The notes: generated by a model from the sequence alone, not told the origin. A stretch of DNA of 64,000 bases from Ephydatia muelleri (GCA_013339895.1 JABACO010000011.1:993058-1057057), one strand, 5' to 3'. Positions 47,779-58,571 are shown, numbered from the stretch's first letter. Program-made: numbers and translations.

Positions 47779-47858
47779 ACCGGGTGTCCACGAAAGAACG
47801 CAATGCTTTTGAACGGGAATAACATTTGATAGATTGCGTTCTTTCGTGGACACCCGGT
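47779..47858. mobile_element. 80-bp palindromic MITE, copy 2
   Basis: Identical over all 80 bases to 1428-1507. Flanked by TA on both sides, consistent with a TA target duplication. Arms of 26 bp start ACCGGGTGTCCACG. Confidence 0.9.
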
Positions 47859-48228
47859 ATATAGGTAACTTGTTTTCCTACGTGTTAGAGGATCTTGATG
47901 TGAGTTTGTAGATACGCTGAGAGTCTGAGAACTGTCCATAATCGACTATAGCGCAAGTTAGTGGATTGAAAGGAACTACATGTAAGAGCTGATTTAGCTA
48001 GGCGGGAGTATACACGCAGTACAAGGCACCATCGAAGTCTAATCAATACAGGTGTTCACCTTTAGTATGCCTTTTATAGCCATATTTAGAACGTGTGTGT
48101 TTGGCACAGCCAACTACGTATATACTAGTTCGAAGTAATACCGGAGTGCGTAGGCATCTCTGGTTTCAGTGGTTTGTATGGGGTCCAGGTTAAAGGTTTA
48201 CTTACTGAAACCATGACTTAAACTGACT

Positions 48229-48244
48229 CTAACCCTAACCCTAA
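48229..48244 (+). repeat. Short interstitial telomere-like repeat
   Basis: CTAACCCTAACCCTAA, about 2.7 copies of the animal telomere hexamer TTAGGG on the minus strand. It is too short to mean a chromosome end and may be chance or a repair scar. It lies about 60 bp before the chromodomain gene. Confidence 0.6.
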
Positions 48245-48303
48245 GCAAAAGTGTACATATAGTGTACGGATAACGATGTGCCTGTGTTTGTTCTACTTTA
48301 GAA

Positions 48304-48981
48304 AATGGCCGGTCCCTTTTTCCCCGTAGAACGTGTTGTAGCGACCAGGAAAATGAAGGTGCGTGTTGTGTACACCTTGAAATTAATTCGTATTTATATG
48401 GCTATGCCCTAGAGGCATGTCGAATTTTTAGTACTGTGGGAAGGATACACCAAAGAAGAATAGTCATGGGTTCCTGAAACGAGCCTTACAGCTGTCGCTA
48501 AGCGGTAGGTAAACGGCTGTTTTTCCTCTTCTTGTGGTTTTAGGTGTACATTCTGTGCTTTATAGGAGCTATTTCAATCCGCAACCAAGCGTTAGAGAAA
48601 TTATGGATAGTGTATCTAACTTTCTGTCTGGTCCGTCTGGCAGTCTAAAATCAGGGGCTATTTGTAAATGTCAATTTACTGTAGAATTTAGAATGGATGT
48701 CTTCAGGTATCTCTTTAGAGATAGGGGTACAAAACCAACACGTGGATTAGGGAAACTGTATCAAAAAGTTGATTTCTCATGCAGAACAATTCTTCTCATC
48801 AGAGTGGGAAGTTTATGATCGACTGAGAGATGGGTGTCAAGTTGACTTCCCAATAAGAATGCACAGCAAGCTTAGATGGTCACCGATAGTCTACACCCAA
48901 GGTGAAGATGGAATGCTTGTTCACAAACAACAATCATTTTCAGAAGTTGTTGTTTTGAATGTAGTTAAGAAGCATTTCTGA
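48304..48981 (+). pseudogene. Chromodomain protein, split by an intron and disabled
   Basis: Exon 1 starts ATGGCCGG and reads MAGPFFPVERVVATRKMK, stopping at a GTGCGT donor (48358). After an acceptor TTTTTAG (about 48431), exon 2 reads LWEGYTKEE, an in-frame TAG, then SWVPETSLTAVAKR. Together these make the chromodomain core (VERVVATR.. LWEGY...SWVPE). A further block (48534-48981) reads RSYFNPQPSVREIMDSVSNF, then QFTVEFRMDVFRYLFRDRGT and TRGLGKLYQKVDFS. After a one-base frameshift near 48780 it reads SSEWEVYDRLRDGCQVDFP to a stop. The TAG and the frameshift indicate a pseudogene. Function unknown; histone-methyl binding is only implied by the domain. Confidence 0.6.
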
Positions 48982-49028
48982 ACATTGCTGTATGATGATA
49001 CATTTAGACTTTGATGTATACATCATTT

Positions 49029-49810
49029 GGGACAGTTTCCGCGAAAATGTCCTATGTTTTATAACATTATAGCTATAAAAATGCTCTGCGCGTGAATCGT
49101 CGTAGCGTCCGAACGGTTAATGCTGTCGACTTCCTATTTTCACCACATTATGCCACACCATCTCTCTATGGATAAATCGAATATTGTCTTAGCTCCACTT
49201 CCTGGGGAAAATACAAGAGGTCTTACCTCCAGGGGTTCGAAACACGAGTATTTCCCTGCAGGAGTGTCGGCATTGCCTCAAATTCGGTTTCCAGTTAGAG
49301 AAGCTCTTGAGGTACTTAAATATACTTTTCGTTAATTTTTACTTCAACAGGTGATAAGATATTTGCTTTCTAAGTTAAAGCACATTTCCCGCTAGTTTCG
49401 CGGGTGGGTCTAACATATTCACTGTACAATATTAGACCCAACCCGCGAAACTAGCGGGAAATGTGCTTTAACTTAGAAAGCAAATATCTTATCACCTGTT
49501 GAAGTAAAAATTAACGAAAAGTATATTTAAGTACCTCAAGAGCTTCTCTAAATGGAAACCGAATTTGAGGCAATGCCGACACTCCTGCAGGGAAATACTC
49601 GTGTTTCGAACCCCTGGAGGTAAGACCTCATGTATTTTCCTCAGGGAGTGGAGCTAAGAGACAATATTCGATTTATCCATAGAGCGATGGTGTGGCATCA
49701 TGTGGTGAAAATAGGAAGTCGACAGCATTAACCGTTCGGACGCTACGACGATTCACGCGCAGAGCATTTTTATAGCTATAATGTTATAAAACATAGGACA
49801 TTTTCTCCCA
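49029..49810. mobile_element. 782-bp foldback palindrome (GGGACAGTTTCCGCGAAAA end)
   Basis: A nearly perfect inverted repeat with an 18-bp centre near 49414-49431. The left end is GGGACAGTTTCCGCGAAAAT. The right end has lost about 11 bp of the terminus (ATTTTCTCCCA). The arms contain GCGCGTGAATCGTCGTAGCG, GCCACACCATCTCT and CCCTGCAGGAGTGTCGGCA. Copies or pieces lie at 57140-57724 and 58572-58733, and a diverged relative at 1524-2339. Non-coding. Confidence 0.9.
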
Positions 49811-50289
49811 TTTTATTCTATATGCATAATTATGAAATAAATGATTTATGTTTATTAAATTATTAAGTCGTTGGTACATTTGATATAATCTATAAGAAAA
49901 TTTTCTGATCACTTTTAAAAATTAAATTGCGTACATGCATGCACATGCTAATATTAAAGTACACACATAACATATTCTGCAATGCAGTCGGAACTTTAAT
50001 GCTATAGCATCAGCATTGTGTGAATGTACAGAAGTCATGGAAAAGTCCAGCACACAATGCTTTTGCTAACATAAGCCATGGAAGATACAAATGTACTGAT
50101 AAAAATTAGAAAGCTATATGTGTATCACCAACACTGCACTAGTTAGTGCTATTTGGTAAGGGAATGTGCTATATGTGGTGTGGGAGTGTGGTCATGGGTC
50201 AACCGCCTCAAGATAAGCATCAAAGGCCATTCATTATAAACATACTCGCCCTTCCACAATACGTAGTCATAACAGCAACACATACAGGT
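49811..50289. other. Intergenic, no gene seen
   Basis: AT-rich sequence between the foldback element and the unrecognised minus-strand exons. No feature is supported. Confidence 0.45.
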
Positions 50290-51096
50290 ATTATGAAGTG
50301 CTTGTTGAGCAGGTTCCTTTTTGGTGTGAGGCTCTGTCTGCCTCAATACCTTCTCCATACCAATAAGTAGCATTGTTTTATATTTTCTTTTTGTGACTGC
50401 ATACTTTTGTAGGCATTCTATGCGAGCTTCAGTTTTGATGAGGTCGCCTGTTGCATCCCACTTGTTGCTAGACAAATATGCGTGCTTGGCATCATAATTA
50501 TGCTTCTCAACACCTGTATGGATTTGTATGAACAATTTTTTGTGATTCGCCTAACTCACCTTGACCTGAAAACTCCCATATTGCCGCATATGATCAGGCA
50601 CATGATACACCAGACAGTGCATGTGAGGTGTCACATTGACCTTTTGATAGCCTGCTGTTTTTATACTTAGGAAATTGTTTATCCACTGCTTTGCGTATCA
50701 TTAGATATACATCTTCATAAATATACACTACATTTCAGTTGTACACACCTGATGATGTTGACATCTGGATTAGGTGGATCATCTGAAGATACAACTGTAT
50801 ACAGCTTTTCAAAGTCCTTCCAATTGCATTTTATCATATCAATGCAGTATGAGGTAATAATTCATGTACTTCAATCTTACCATCCACAGTTTTACTGTAG
50901 TATCTGTTGTGCTATGAGGAAGGACCACTTCCAGCTATGATGGCAGCATCTGTATTGTACACCGGCATGAATTGCAGTACACTGATGTACACATACCTTT
51001 AAAACCTTTTTCATTCCATTACCAGTCAGTGAGGTATATTTGCACTTATCCCCTCTTTCCTTGTCCTTCCATATATGGAAGGTCACACCACACTCT
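50290..51096 (-). CDS. Unrecognised multi-exon coding block (partial)
   Basis: At least five minus-strand open segments with splice-like borders. (i) about 51096-50997, reading ECGVTFHIWKDKERGDKCKY and ending at GTATGT. (ii) about 50938-50884, reading LEVVLPHSTTDTTVKLWM before GTAAGA. (iii) about 50840-50752, ending YTVVSSDDPPNPDVNIIR before GTGTGT. (iv) 50651-50566, reading VTPHMHCLVYHVPDHMRQYG then SFQ before GTCAAG. (v) 50513 downward, reading GVEKHNYDAKHAYLSSNKWD then EARIECLQKYAVTKRKY. The composition is clearly protein-like. The pattern resembles predicted cnidarian and sponge proteins of unknown function that may be transposon-derived, but I cannot name it. Ends and phases were not fully resolved. 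Confidence 0.4.
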
Positions 51097-51133
51097 CTGC
51101 TTATTAACTGCTGCTTATAAATGATCAAATAAT

Positions 51134-52090
51134 ATGAATGGAGCCAGCAGTCAGGATATAATTATGGGTCAAGCCTGCCTCTCTGTCTGCAAACCCCCCT
51201 CTAAACAAACTATCCCCAAACTATTAGATTGTCCCATTGTCCGTGGTTCCAGGTTTGATATAAATGGTGTTCTAGGGAAAGCAGACATTCAGTATCATAG
51301 CCAGCCTATAGATGACTCGCTGACCAACCCACCACTCCACATGTGCATTGAATTGTACCTGTACACAGATTTTCCGGTCATACATCAATGGCAGCCGACA
51401 CCCTTCGGGCTTCTACACTGACCAACCACCCAAGCCACTGACTGCGTCGTGGTCTGGTCGAACCAATGGGTGACTCAACGTTACCCTTGGCCCCAGGTCG
51501 GTTCAGCGGTTGAGGGCCAACCACTCTCCATGACCTTGTCATGGAAGTGGCAAGTCTGGTCACATCCAAGAGTAGCCTGCATTACCCTTGGTCCCAGGCC
51601 GGCTTGATGGGGGGCCTTCACCCCTGTCATATGCCTGACCCGTTCAGCTGACCCCCTTATGGGCAAACCCAGGTAACCCATTAACCAACTAACATAGGGG
51701 GAATGGAAGCATTAATGATAATGATCGGAAGTTTCGTTAGAAACTTCCATATAGGATTTGACCCCGGCTATTAAAAATACGCGACCCGTCTGTAACAAGA
51801 CTCCCGATGATCGGATCGTTTAGCTTGTTTTAGCAATCGATCTATAAGTAAAAAATGAGCAGTTTCGTTTTTATTTCATGTCGTAGAACCGCGTGGTTGT
51901 AGAGAACAAAAGGGTACTGTCCGTCCTCGTACCCAGTCCCGGAACAATGGGCGGGTCTCCTCCTCCTTCTTCTTCTTGGCAATGCATAACTCGGGATAGG
52001 AACACTTTTAAACGATGTAATTTTCACCAATAGCTTCAGAATTGGCTGGAAGAGGTCCTTTATGGATCAAATATATATTGATAAACAATC
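51134..52090. other. Intergenic, probable repeat-derived
   Basis: 51370-51690 is GC-richer than its surroundings and contains two related blocks (ACGTTACCCTTGGCCCCAGG / GCATTACCCTTGGTCCCAGG), suggesting an old duplicated repeat or retroelement UTR. The rest is unremarkable. Confidence 0.4.
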
Positions 52091-52094
52091 GACT

Positions 52095-52168
52095 ATACGA
52101 CTATACGGCCTATGTAAGACGTATATCTAATTATACGTCTTATGTAAGCCGTATAATTAGATATCTAA
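52095..52168. repeat. Imperfect hairpin, AT-rich
   Basis: ACTATACGGC(C)TATGTAAGACGTATA and its near-complement TATACGTCTTATGTAAGCCGTATA sit as inverted and partly direct repeats around TCTAAT. Probably a small MITE relic. Confidence 0.6.
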
Positions 52169-52378
52169 AAAATAAATGCACGGTACAGTGTATGTATAAA
52201 GCGAACAACGAAAAACTCTTCGGTGATTCAATCGGCGTTTTGGCGTGAAATCTGTGAAGTTGTTTTCCTCAAATGCCTTCACGTCAGAAAAATATGGTGC
52301 GGAATCCGTGCCAAAAATAGAAATTTTTTATGAGGGGGAAATTTTTCATGACATACCTCGTTAATCGTGCCAAAATTA

Positions 52379-52830
52379 CCTCGCGGAACTCATGAGGGTG
52401 AAATTTTTTATGAGGTACCTCGCGGAACTCGTGAGGGTGAAATTTTTTATGAGGTACCTCGCGGAACTCGTGAGGGTGAAATTTTTTATGAGGTACCTCG
52501 CGGAACTCGTGAGGGTGAAATTTTTTATGAGGTACCTCGCGGAACTCGTGAGGGTGAAATTTTTTATGAGGTACCTCGCGGAACTCGTGAGGGTGAAATT
52601 TTTTATGAGGTACCTCGCGGAACTCGTGAGGGTGAAATTTTTTATGAGGTACCTCGCGGAACTCGTGAGGGTGAAATTTTTTATGAGGTACCTCGCGGAA
52701 CTCGTGAGGGTGAAATTTTTTATGAGGTACCTCGCGGAACTCGTGAGGGTGAAATTTTTTATGAGGTACCTCGCGGAACTCGTGAGGGTGAATTTTTTTC
52801 TGACGTATCTCGCGGAACTCGTGAGGGTGT
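52379..52830. repeat. 39-bp minisatellite, 12 units
   Basis: Unit ACCTCGCGGAACTCGTGAGG + GTGAAATTTTTTATGAGGT, almost perfectly conserved, with diverged first and last units. Since 39 is 13 codons, it reads open in several frames on both strands with a 13-residue period (for example VPRGTREGEIFYE). No start context, splice context or flanking coding sequence supports translation, so it is called a minisatellite. Confidence 0.9.
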
Positions 52831-53112
52831 CATGCTGTACCTCATGGAACTCACCCGATGGTGAAATTTTATCCTCTCTATTAATGAGGATATGCAATAC
52901 CTTTAATTAGAAACAAAAACGTTATATTAATTTCTCAATTGTGAAGTCCCCATTATAACTAAAGACGTACCGCAGTTGTATTATCACGAGAAGGAATAGA
53001 AAGATTGCACTAGCACTTTATACCTCGTGCCGTTTACGATATTAATCAGGTCTGTGTTACCTACCTCCTCTTCTGTCGCTCTCCCATTTTGGGCATTAAG
53101 TAGAATTAATCA

Positions 53113-53250
53113 AACTGCCATTTCGATGCCTTCTTGCTGCCGCTGCAGCTCTAAAGGCACTAGTAGCAACTGTGCATGTTGTAAATCAGGCAACCTATGT
53201 TCTTCATGTACACCTGGACGTCTTGGCCTGGTATGTAAATCATGGCGCTA
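53113..53250 (+). mobile_element. Cys-rich zinc-binding segment, probable retroelement N-terminus
   Basis: Plus-strand frame RINQTAISMPSCCRCSSKGT then SSNCACCKSGNLCSSCTPGR LGLVCKSW, with ten cysteines in about 33 residues. This CxCx(n)CxCxxxxxxCxxC pattern is common at the N-terminus of retroelement-linked predicted proteins in sponges and cnidarians. It is recognised by pattern only. Frames break soon after. Confidence 0.45.
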
Positions 53251-53629
53251 CTGCTATACCGACACCTCCCACTTCTATTTCCATCGTGGCTCCACCCAAC
53301 ACTACTGTTACATCTACCATTTCTACTCCCATCATCCCTCAACCATCTGCATTGCTCCTAATACTGACTGAAACAATTCAACAGCAAGTTGAAGCCCAGA
53401 AGTAGTTCAAACAAAAAAAACCATGCAGGATAATGCTTTTAGCCTCTGTCCCCAGCTAACTAATTCCACTCATCAACAATCAATGGACTGGCTCAAGACA
53501 AAGGTGCATCCAACAGGTTGACAACTCTACCCATTGATGAGAATGGCTTTACTTTACATAAATCATGGCAATTCGATCAGAGTTTTCAATCCCTATATTC
53601 CCTCCAACCACGCACTCACTATCCAGCTG

Positions 53630-53760
53630 ACATGAAAACATCAAAAAGAGAGAATATGAGCTTCGTATCCGTGAGGTTGAACGGGTATCATTCACTCTGA
53701 TAGTCCTCTCCTCAACTGGAGGGATGGGCAGCATTGCCATGACAACCTACAATATTAGTA
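53630..53760 (+). mobile_element. Small retroelement-like coding fragment
   Basis: KREYELRIREVERVSFTLIV then LSSTGGMGSIAMTTYN. The REVE..SFTPLVFS.TGGMG-type motif recurs next to reverse transcriptases in invertebrate genomes. Only about 40 residues remain. The family assignment is from memory and tentative. Confidence 0.4.
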
Positions 53761-53949
53761 CCTACAATACATCATACAGACAGACCATGGGTTGGCTTTG
53801 TGCCATCTTTCCTTTTCACGGTTATGCTCCTCCATCCAATGCATCAGAGGAGCACGATCCAATCAGGGGCATGCTATTCTCCTTCATTCCTCTGAACAGA
53901 CAGTCAGTGAATCTGTGATACCTTTCCTCTGTCCATATGAACAATGAGT

Positions 53950-54318
53950 ATACATGTAGCCATTCCCTAATCACACATGTATATATTATTATTATGTAAC
54001 ATTTTCGTGGAAAAAGGTTTCCCATTCCAGCCACAAATACTGTACTTGTACTATCACCCTATAGAATTGTGTAATCACCAGTGGTCCACCGTACGTAGCT
54101 GCCTATATTCACTTATGCGACTTTACTTGTAACTCAAAACGCAGTCATTCATGTGTACTTGCACTGATGGGTGGAAATAAATGTGTACAGAAAGTACCAT
54201 GGCTTCACTGTTCAGAAACGGCACGTCAGTGCTATTGAAACAAAATAGACAGAAATTGTTTGAGTATTCAGATTTAGGCTCTAAAGATGAGTGAACTTTA
54301 CTATTATCCACATAAAGC

Positions 54319-54355
<37 letters not shown>

Positions 54356-55439
54356 TGCACACTCATTGGGTTGAGGCAAGTCACTAAAAAGCTCTGACAA
54401 CATCTGAGGAGCTGAGATACATATAGTGTGTTCTATAGACACAATGGTTGTGCTGCATGCTGATTCAGAGCTCCACTGAAGGCTCCTGGTCCCTGAACAT
54501 GTCTCAAGAGGTGATTACTCTGACCTGGAGAGTGCAGTAAGGGCAATCTTCTCTTTTCTCCTTTCCCCTCACATACTCCCTCCCTCACAGCCCTTCCCAG
54601 ACCAATGGCCTGGTTACACTGCTCTCTGCAACGGCTATACCCAACACTACCAGCTTGCGCAGTACAGTTCAATTTAGGGGCACTTATAGGCAACGGAGCA
54701 GGCCCTGTCAGTATGTCTGTCGAGAGGCGACTTTAGATGTTGGTCTGAGTCTCTATGATTAATGTCTAATTTACTGGATGTCATTGTGGGGGTACATTTG
54801 TTTACTGTGTAGTACGAAAAATAAATTTATTCATGTTCTTCATCCCTGACAGTGCATGCTAGTTGTACAAGTCCTTTGGAGCTTGGCCCATGCAAAATTG
54901 CCAAGCTCTGATTCCTTATGGACAGCCCCACCCTTGACTGACTAACACCACAGAAACTAGAGATATGATTTGTGGTTGCTGGTTACTTACAGGTCACAAC
55001 AGCCTGCGCATCCTTTGTGGCATCTGCATGTTAGGTGGTGCAATGTGGACCTCCAGTACAGGTACTGTTGAGTAGCACTGCACGAGTACTCTAGCAGGTA
55101 ATAAGAATGACATCAACAAGTGCAAGGCAACATCATTGCCATGGTTATGCAATACAACAGGAAATTGAGATTTGTGAGTCCCAAAGCTTGAGATACTTGC
55201 TCTTGTAACTTGGGGTGAGATTTAAATAGGAGTAATTATAATTAAACACACTTTTTCAGAGCAACAGTTATGCAGACCCAACCCCTGATCTGGTTTTTAT
55301 ATCACAGGTCTAGGGTAAATTCATGATGAAACCATGGGATTGAGTGCTTCCCTTACATCCAAGATGGGAGACTATCAATCCTATTCATTTTAATTCTCTG
55401 GAGGGGGGTGAATCATATACCTGGATTATTTTAACCAGC
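53950..55439. other. Intergenic, no gene seen; (AC)n at 54319-54352
   Basis: Contains an (AC)n microsatellite. No gene is supported. Confidence 0.5.
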
Positions 55440-55618
55440 AATTGCATGCTCCAAGCCTAAATCAGTCGTGATAAATGAGATTTACGGAAGGCTTAACACC
55501 TGCCTCATGAGATCCATTTCTTCGGCTATCCTCACCAGGATTGTGCCCTCATAAATTGTTATGTGTATGTAATTGTGCGTCAGTGTATTTTATATTGCAT
55601 ATCTTTTGAATTGCCATG
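55440..55618 (+). mobile_element. LINE 3'-end fragment, duplicate of 58318-58484
   Basis: CAATTGCATGCTCCAAGCCT onward encodes SKPKSVVINEIYGRLNTCLM then RSISSAILTRIVPS, followed by a 3' flank GTATGTAATTGTGCGTCAGT. It is almost identical to the end of the LINE fragment at 58.3 kb, so both belong to one subfamily, or this is a segmental copy. Confidence 0.8.
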
Positions 55619-56524
55619 TATACTTTGTATTATGTATATGAATTAACTCTTTTAACCATGAGTAATTTTTGCTTGCGTAAATTAACTGCATATATGATGT
55701 CATTTTAGGGTAATGATCCAATGCCAAAAGTTGAGAGCATCAATAACAACAATATAATGTTACATGTGACAACACATAAAAGCAAATGAAGGAAACCTTT
55801 TCCAAGTGATTGCAAGATCTGCTAAAATATATGTATATATTGTCATGTGGAACTGGAACAAGGATACTATATTTGGGAAGCTGATACTAGTAATGCCGGT
55901 AACTAATTTGATTGGGAAGAGGTCTTATGTTAGTAATGCAGTGATAATAAATACGTTTGTGGAGGAGATCAAGAGAAAGCTAGTGGGTAGACAAAGAAAA
56001 TCCGACAAGGCAAATATGCAATGCAGGAAAATGAGTTTACATGGCTGAGTTCAAGAAGACAGGAACAATGTCATAGTGTGGAACTGAAAGAGCTGTACAT
56101 GTACACTGGCTTGGCATTATGCAAATGTAGTGTGAACCATTGAGTAGAAAAAGCGGTTTACATTTCACTAGAAAACAGAAACTGCTTGGAAGACTCATAC
56201 TTTGATAAAACAGAGTGATTAGTAATCATGTATTAAAAAAAGTGGAAATGACAGCAGCAAGCATAATGTTTCCCTCTGAGTGAATGATCACAGAAACAGG
56301 AAAAACACCCAAAGTCTGGAAATGCAGCCAATTCTGGCAAATACTGCTGCAAGTCATATGCTGATATTGGGGTACCTCATTTGTGGCCTTATGCAAGAGT
56401 TAGCGTGAATAATTTTTTGTGTGCTGAAACATTTGAATGCCAAGATTATTGAATTACATACATGATCAAGGATGCAGCTATTCTCTGCCATTTACATTAC
56501 ATGTGAAATATGTATTACATAAAT
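55619..56524. other. Intergenic, no gene seen
   Basis: AT-rich. Short open frames without recognisable content. Confidence 0.5.
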
Positions 56525-57053
56525 GGGCTTGGGTACAGAAGTGATGAGAGTAATAAAAAAAGTGCTTCAAACCTGCCATCGTGCCTGCATCAGCGCCAAA
56601 GCAGAGGCCGGTAGTGGACTAGGACATGAGCTTCGGAACACACGCCCTGCTGACATCCTAGCTTCCAATTGGCTCTGTGGCAAGCCTGCTGCCTTTGACC
56701 TTACTGTGGTGTCTCCGCTTAACCCTACCTTTATCTCTGAAGCGGGTCGCACAGCAGGGTCAGCAGCGGTTGCCGCTGAGCTAAGGAAGCACTCTGCCAA
56801 TGATGCCAAGTGTTCCGAGTTGGGGTGGACTTGTATTCCCCTTGTGGCCGAGTCATATGGAGCTTGGGGCAGCGAAGCGGTGCAAGCTTTTTCACGGCTC
56901 GCATCATACCTTGCCCCAAGGACCAACTCCCCCAAGTCCAAGGTTGTCTGCAGCCTGTACGGCCGCCTTAATTTGACCCTTGTGCGAGCCAATGCCCGAG
57001 CCCTCCTCTTACGATGTGGATGTTCCCTTCAGGAGGGGGATAGTTCCTCGTTG
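56525..57053 (+). mobile_element. LINE C-terminal endonuclease-like domain, open
   Basis: A 177-codon open frame with an intact C-terminal domain: RPADILASNWLCGKPAAFDL then TVVSPLNPTFISEAGRTAGS, AKCSELGWTCIPLVAESYGA WGSEAV, YGRLNLTLVRANARALLL. The 5' part, including the Zn motif, is missing, as expected for a 5'-truncated insertion. There are no stops within the domain, so this is a young copy. Confidence 0.8.
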
Positions 57054-57139
57054 TAGCTTTCATAGATAGTGTGTCTCAGTGTGTCAGGGTATGTATGTAT
57101 GTATTATTTTATTTAATTATGCAATTTTCTTGTGTATTC

Positions 57140-57724
57140 CGTCCTATGTTTTATAACATTATAGTTATAAAAATGCTCTGCGCGTGAATCGTCGTAGCGT
57201 CCGAACGGTTAATGCTGTCGACTTCCTATCTTCACCACATGATGCCACACCATCTCTCCATGGATAAATCGAATATTGTCTCTTAGCTCCACTCCCTGGG
57301 GAAAATACAAGAGGTCTTACCTCCATGGGTTCGAAACACGAGTATTTCCCTTGCAGGAGTGTCGGCATTGCCTCAAATTCGGTTTCCAGTTAGAGAAGCT
57401 CTTGAGGTACTTAAATATCCTTTTCGTTAATTTTTACTTCAACAGGTGATAAGATATTTGCTTTCTAAGTTAAAGCACATTTCCCGCTAGTTTCGCGGGT
57501 TGGGTCTAATATTATAAGATAGACCCACCCGCGGAAATGTGCTTTAACTTAGAAAGCAAATATCTTATTACCTGTTGAAGTAAAAATTAACGAAAAGGAT
57601 ATTTAAGTACCTCAAGAGCTTCTCTAACTGGAAACCGAATTTGAGGCAATGTCGAGAGAAATACTCGTGTTTCGAACCCCTGGAGGTAAGACCACTTGTA
57701 TTTTCCCCAGGGAGTGGAGCTACA
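57140..57724. mobile_element. Foldback palindrome, truncated copy
   Basis: Same family as 49029-49810, lacking the terminal GGGACAGTTTCC at the left and the outer half of the right arm (ends at GGAGTGGAGCTAC). The centre is intact with a shortened spacer (TATTATAAGA). Confidence 0.85.
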
Positions 57725-58123
57725 AGCTATTGGTATCAATCGCTTACCAGATCAATATTGGTTTTTATACCTGTGTATCACAAAGCGTCTTTATAGGGCA
57801 TAGTCAGTACAGTTGTGATTGCAGGGTGATGGTACTGGTGTTTGGCTAGTTGAAAAAGGTATGGCAGATTGGTGAAAGAAGTACTGACCGGTTTTTAAGT
57901 CATCTTCAACTTTAGAGATGATCATTGTTATGGAATAATCTGAATGTGTTGAAGACATTGATCAGTGCAAATGTACAGTATATAAATAAACATTCCAAAA
58001 CATGAAGCTATAGTTAATAAGGTTAACTCCTTGGACACTTGTAAATGACATCCAGATGGCCCTATCCGTATGTAACACTGATTATTGCATACTTGACTTC
58101 CTCTCACTTTTTTTGTTATTAGT
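57725..58123. other. Intergenic, no gene seen
   Basis: No supportable features. Confidence 0.5.
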
Positions 58124-58159
58124 AGACACTCCCGCTTCCTTTCGGAAGCGGGAGTGTCT
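58124..58159. repeat. 16-bp-stem hairpin at a LINE 5' truncation
   Basis: AGACACTCCCGCTTCC, loop TTTC, GGAAGCGGGAGTGTCT. The right arm is the LINE's own coding sequence (compare GGAAGCGGGAGTGTCTACAG at 33714). The left arm is its inverted copy at the point where the insertion is truncated. Confidence 0.85.
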
Positions 58160-58490
58160 TCAGGAGTGGCGGCTCAGGCCTCAGAGATAAGAAAACACAA
58201 CAGTAATGATGCTAAATGTGTGGAATTAGGTTGGGTGTGCATCCCTTTGGTTGTCGAGACGTACGGACCATGGGGTCAAGAGGCAGTTAAAACTTTTGCG
58301 CAGTTGGCATCCAGGCTGGCAATTGCATGCTCCAAGCCTAAATCAGTCATCATAAATGAGATTTACGGAAGGCTTAACACCTGCCTCATGAGATCAATTT
58401 CTTCGGCTATCCTCACCAGGATTGTGCCCTCATGAGTATGTAATTGTGCGTCAGTGTATTTTATATTGCATATCTTTTGAATTCAAAACA
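58140..58490 (+). mobile_element. LINE C-terminal fragment, 5'-truncated
   Basis: Reads SGVAAQASEIRKHNSNDAKC then VELGWVCIPLVVETYGPWGQ, EAVKTFAQLASRLAIACSKP, GRLNTCLMRSISSAILTRIV and a stop at 58433. The 3' end is nearly identical to 55440-55618. Confidence 0.8.
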
Positions 58491-58571
58491 TATTTCGTTA
58501 ACCAGTAGACAATGTTTCAAGCATAGTTTCAAATAATCTTTTAATTAACTTTTTTTTATATATAATGATAT

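Noticed and set aside
48229-48244. Chromosome end or telomere fusion
   Set aside because: Fewer than three hexamers; too short to support more than an interstitial motif.
52367-52910. 165-173 codon open frames with a 13-residue period on both strands
   Set aside because: Identical DNA units, multiple simultaneous frames and no gene context indicate a minisatellite. Kept only as a finding to test.
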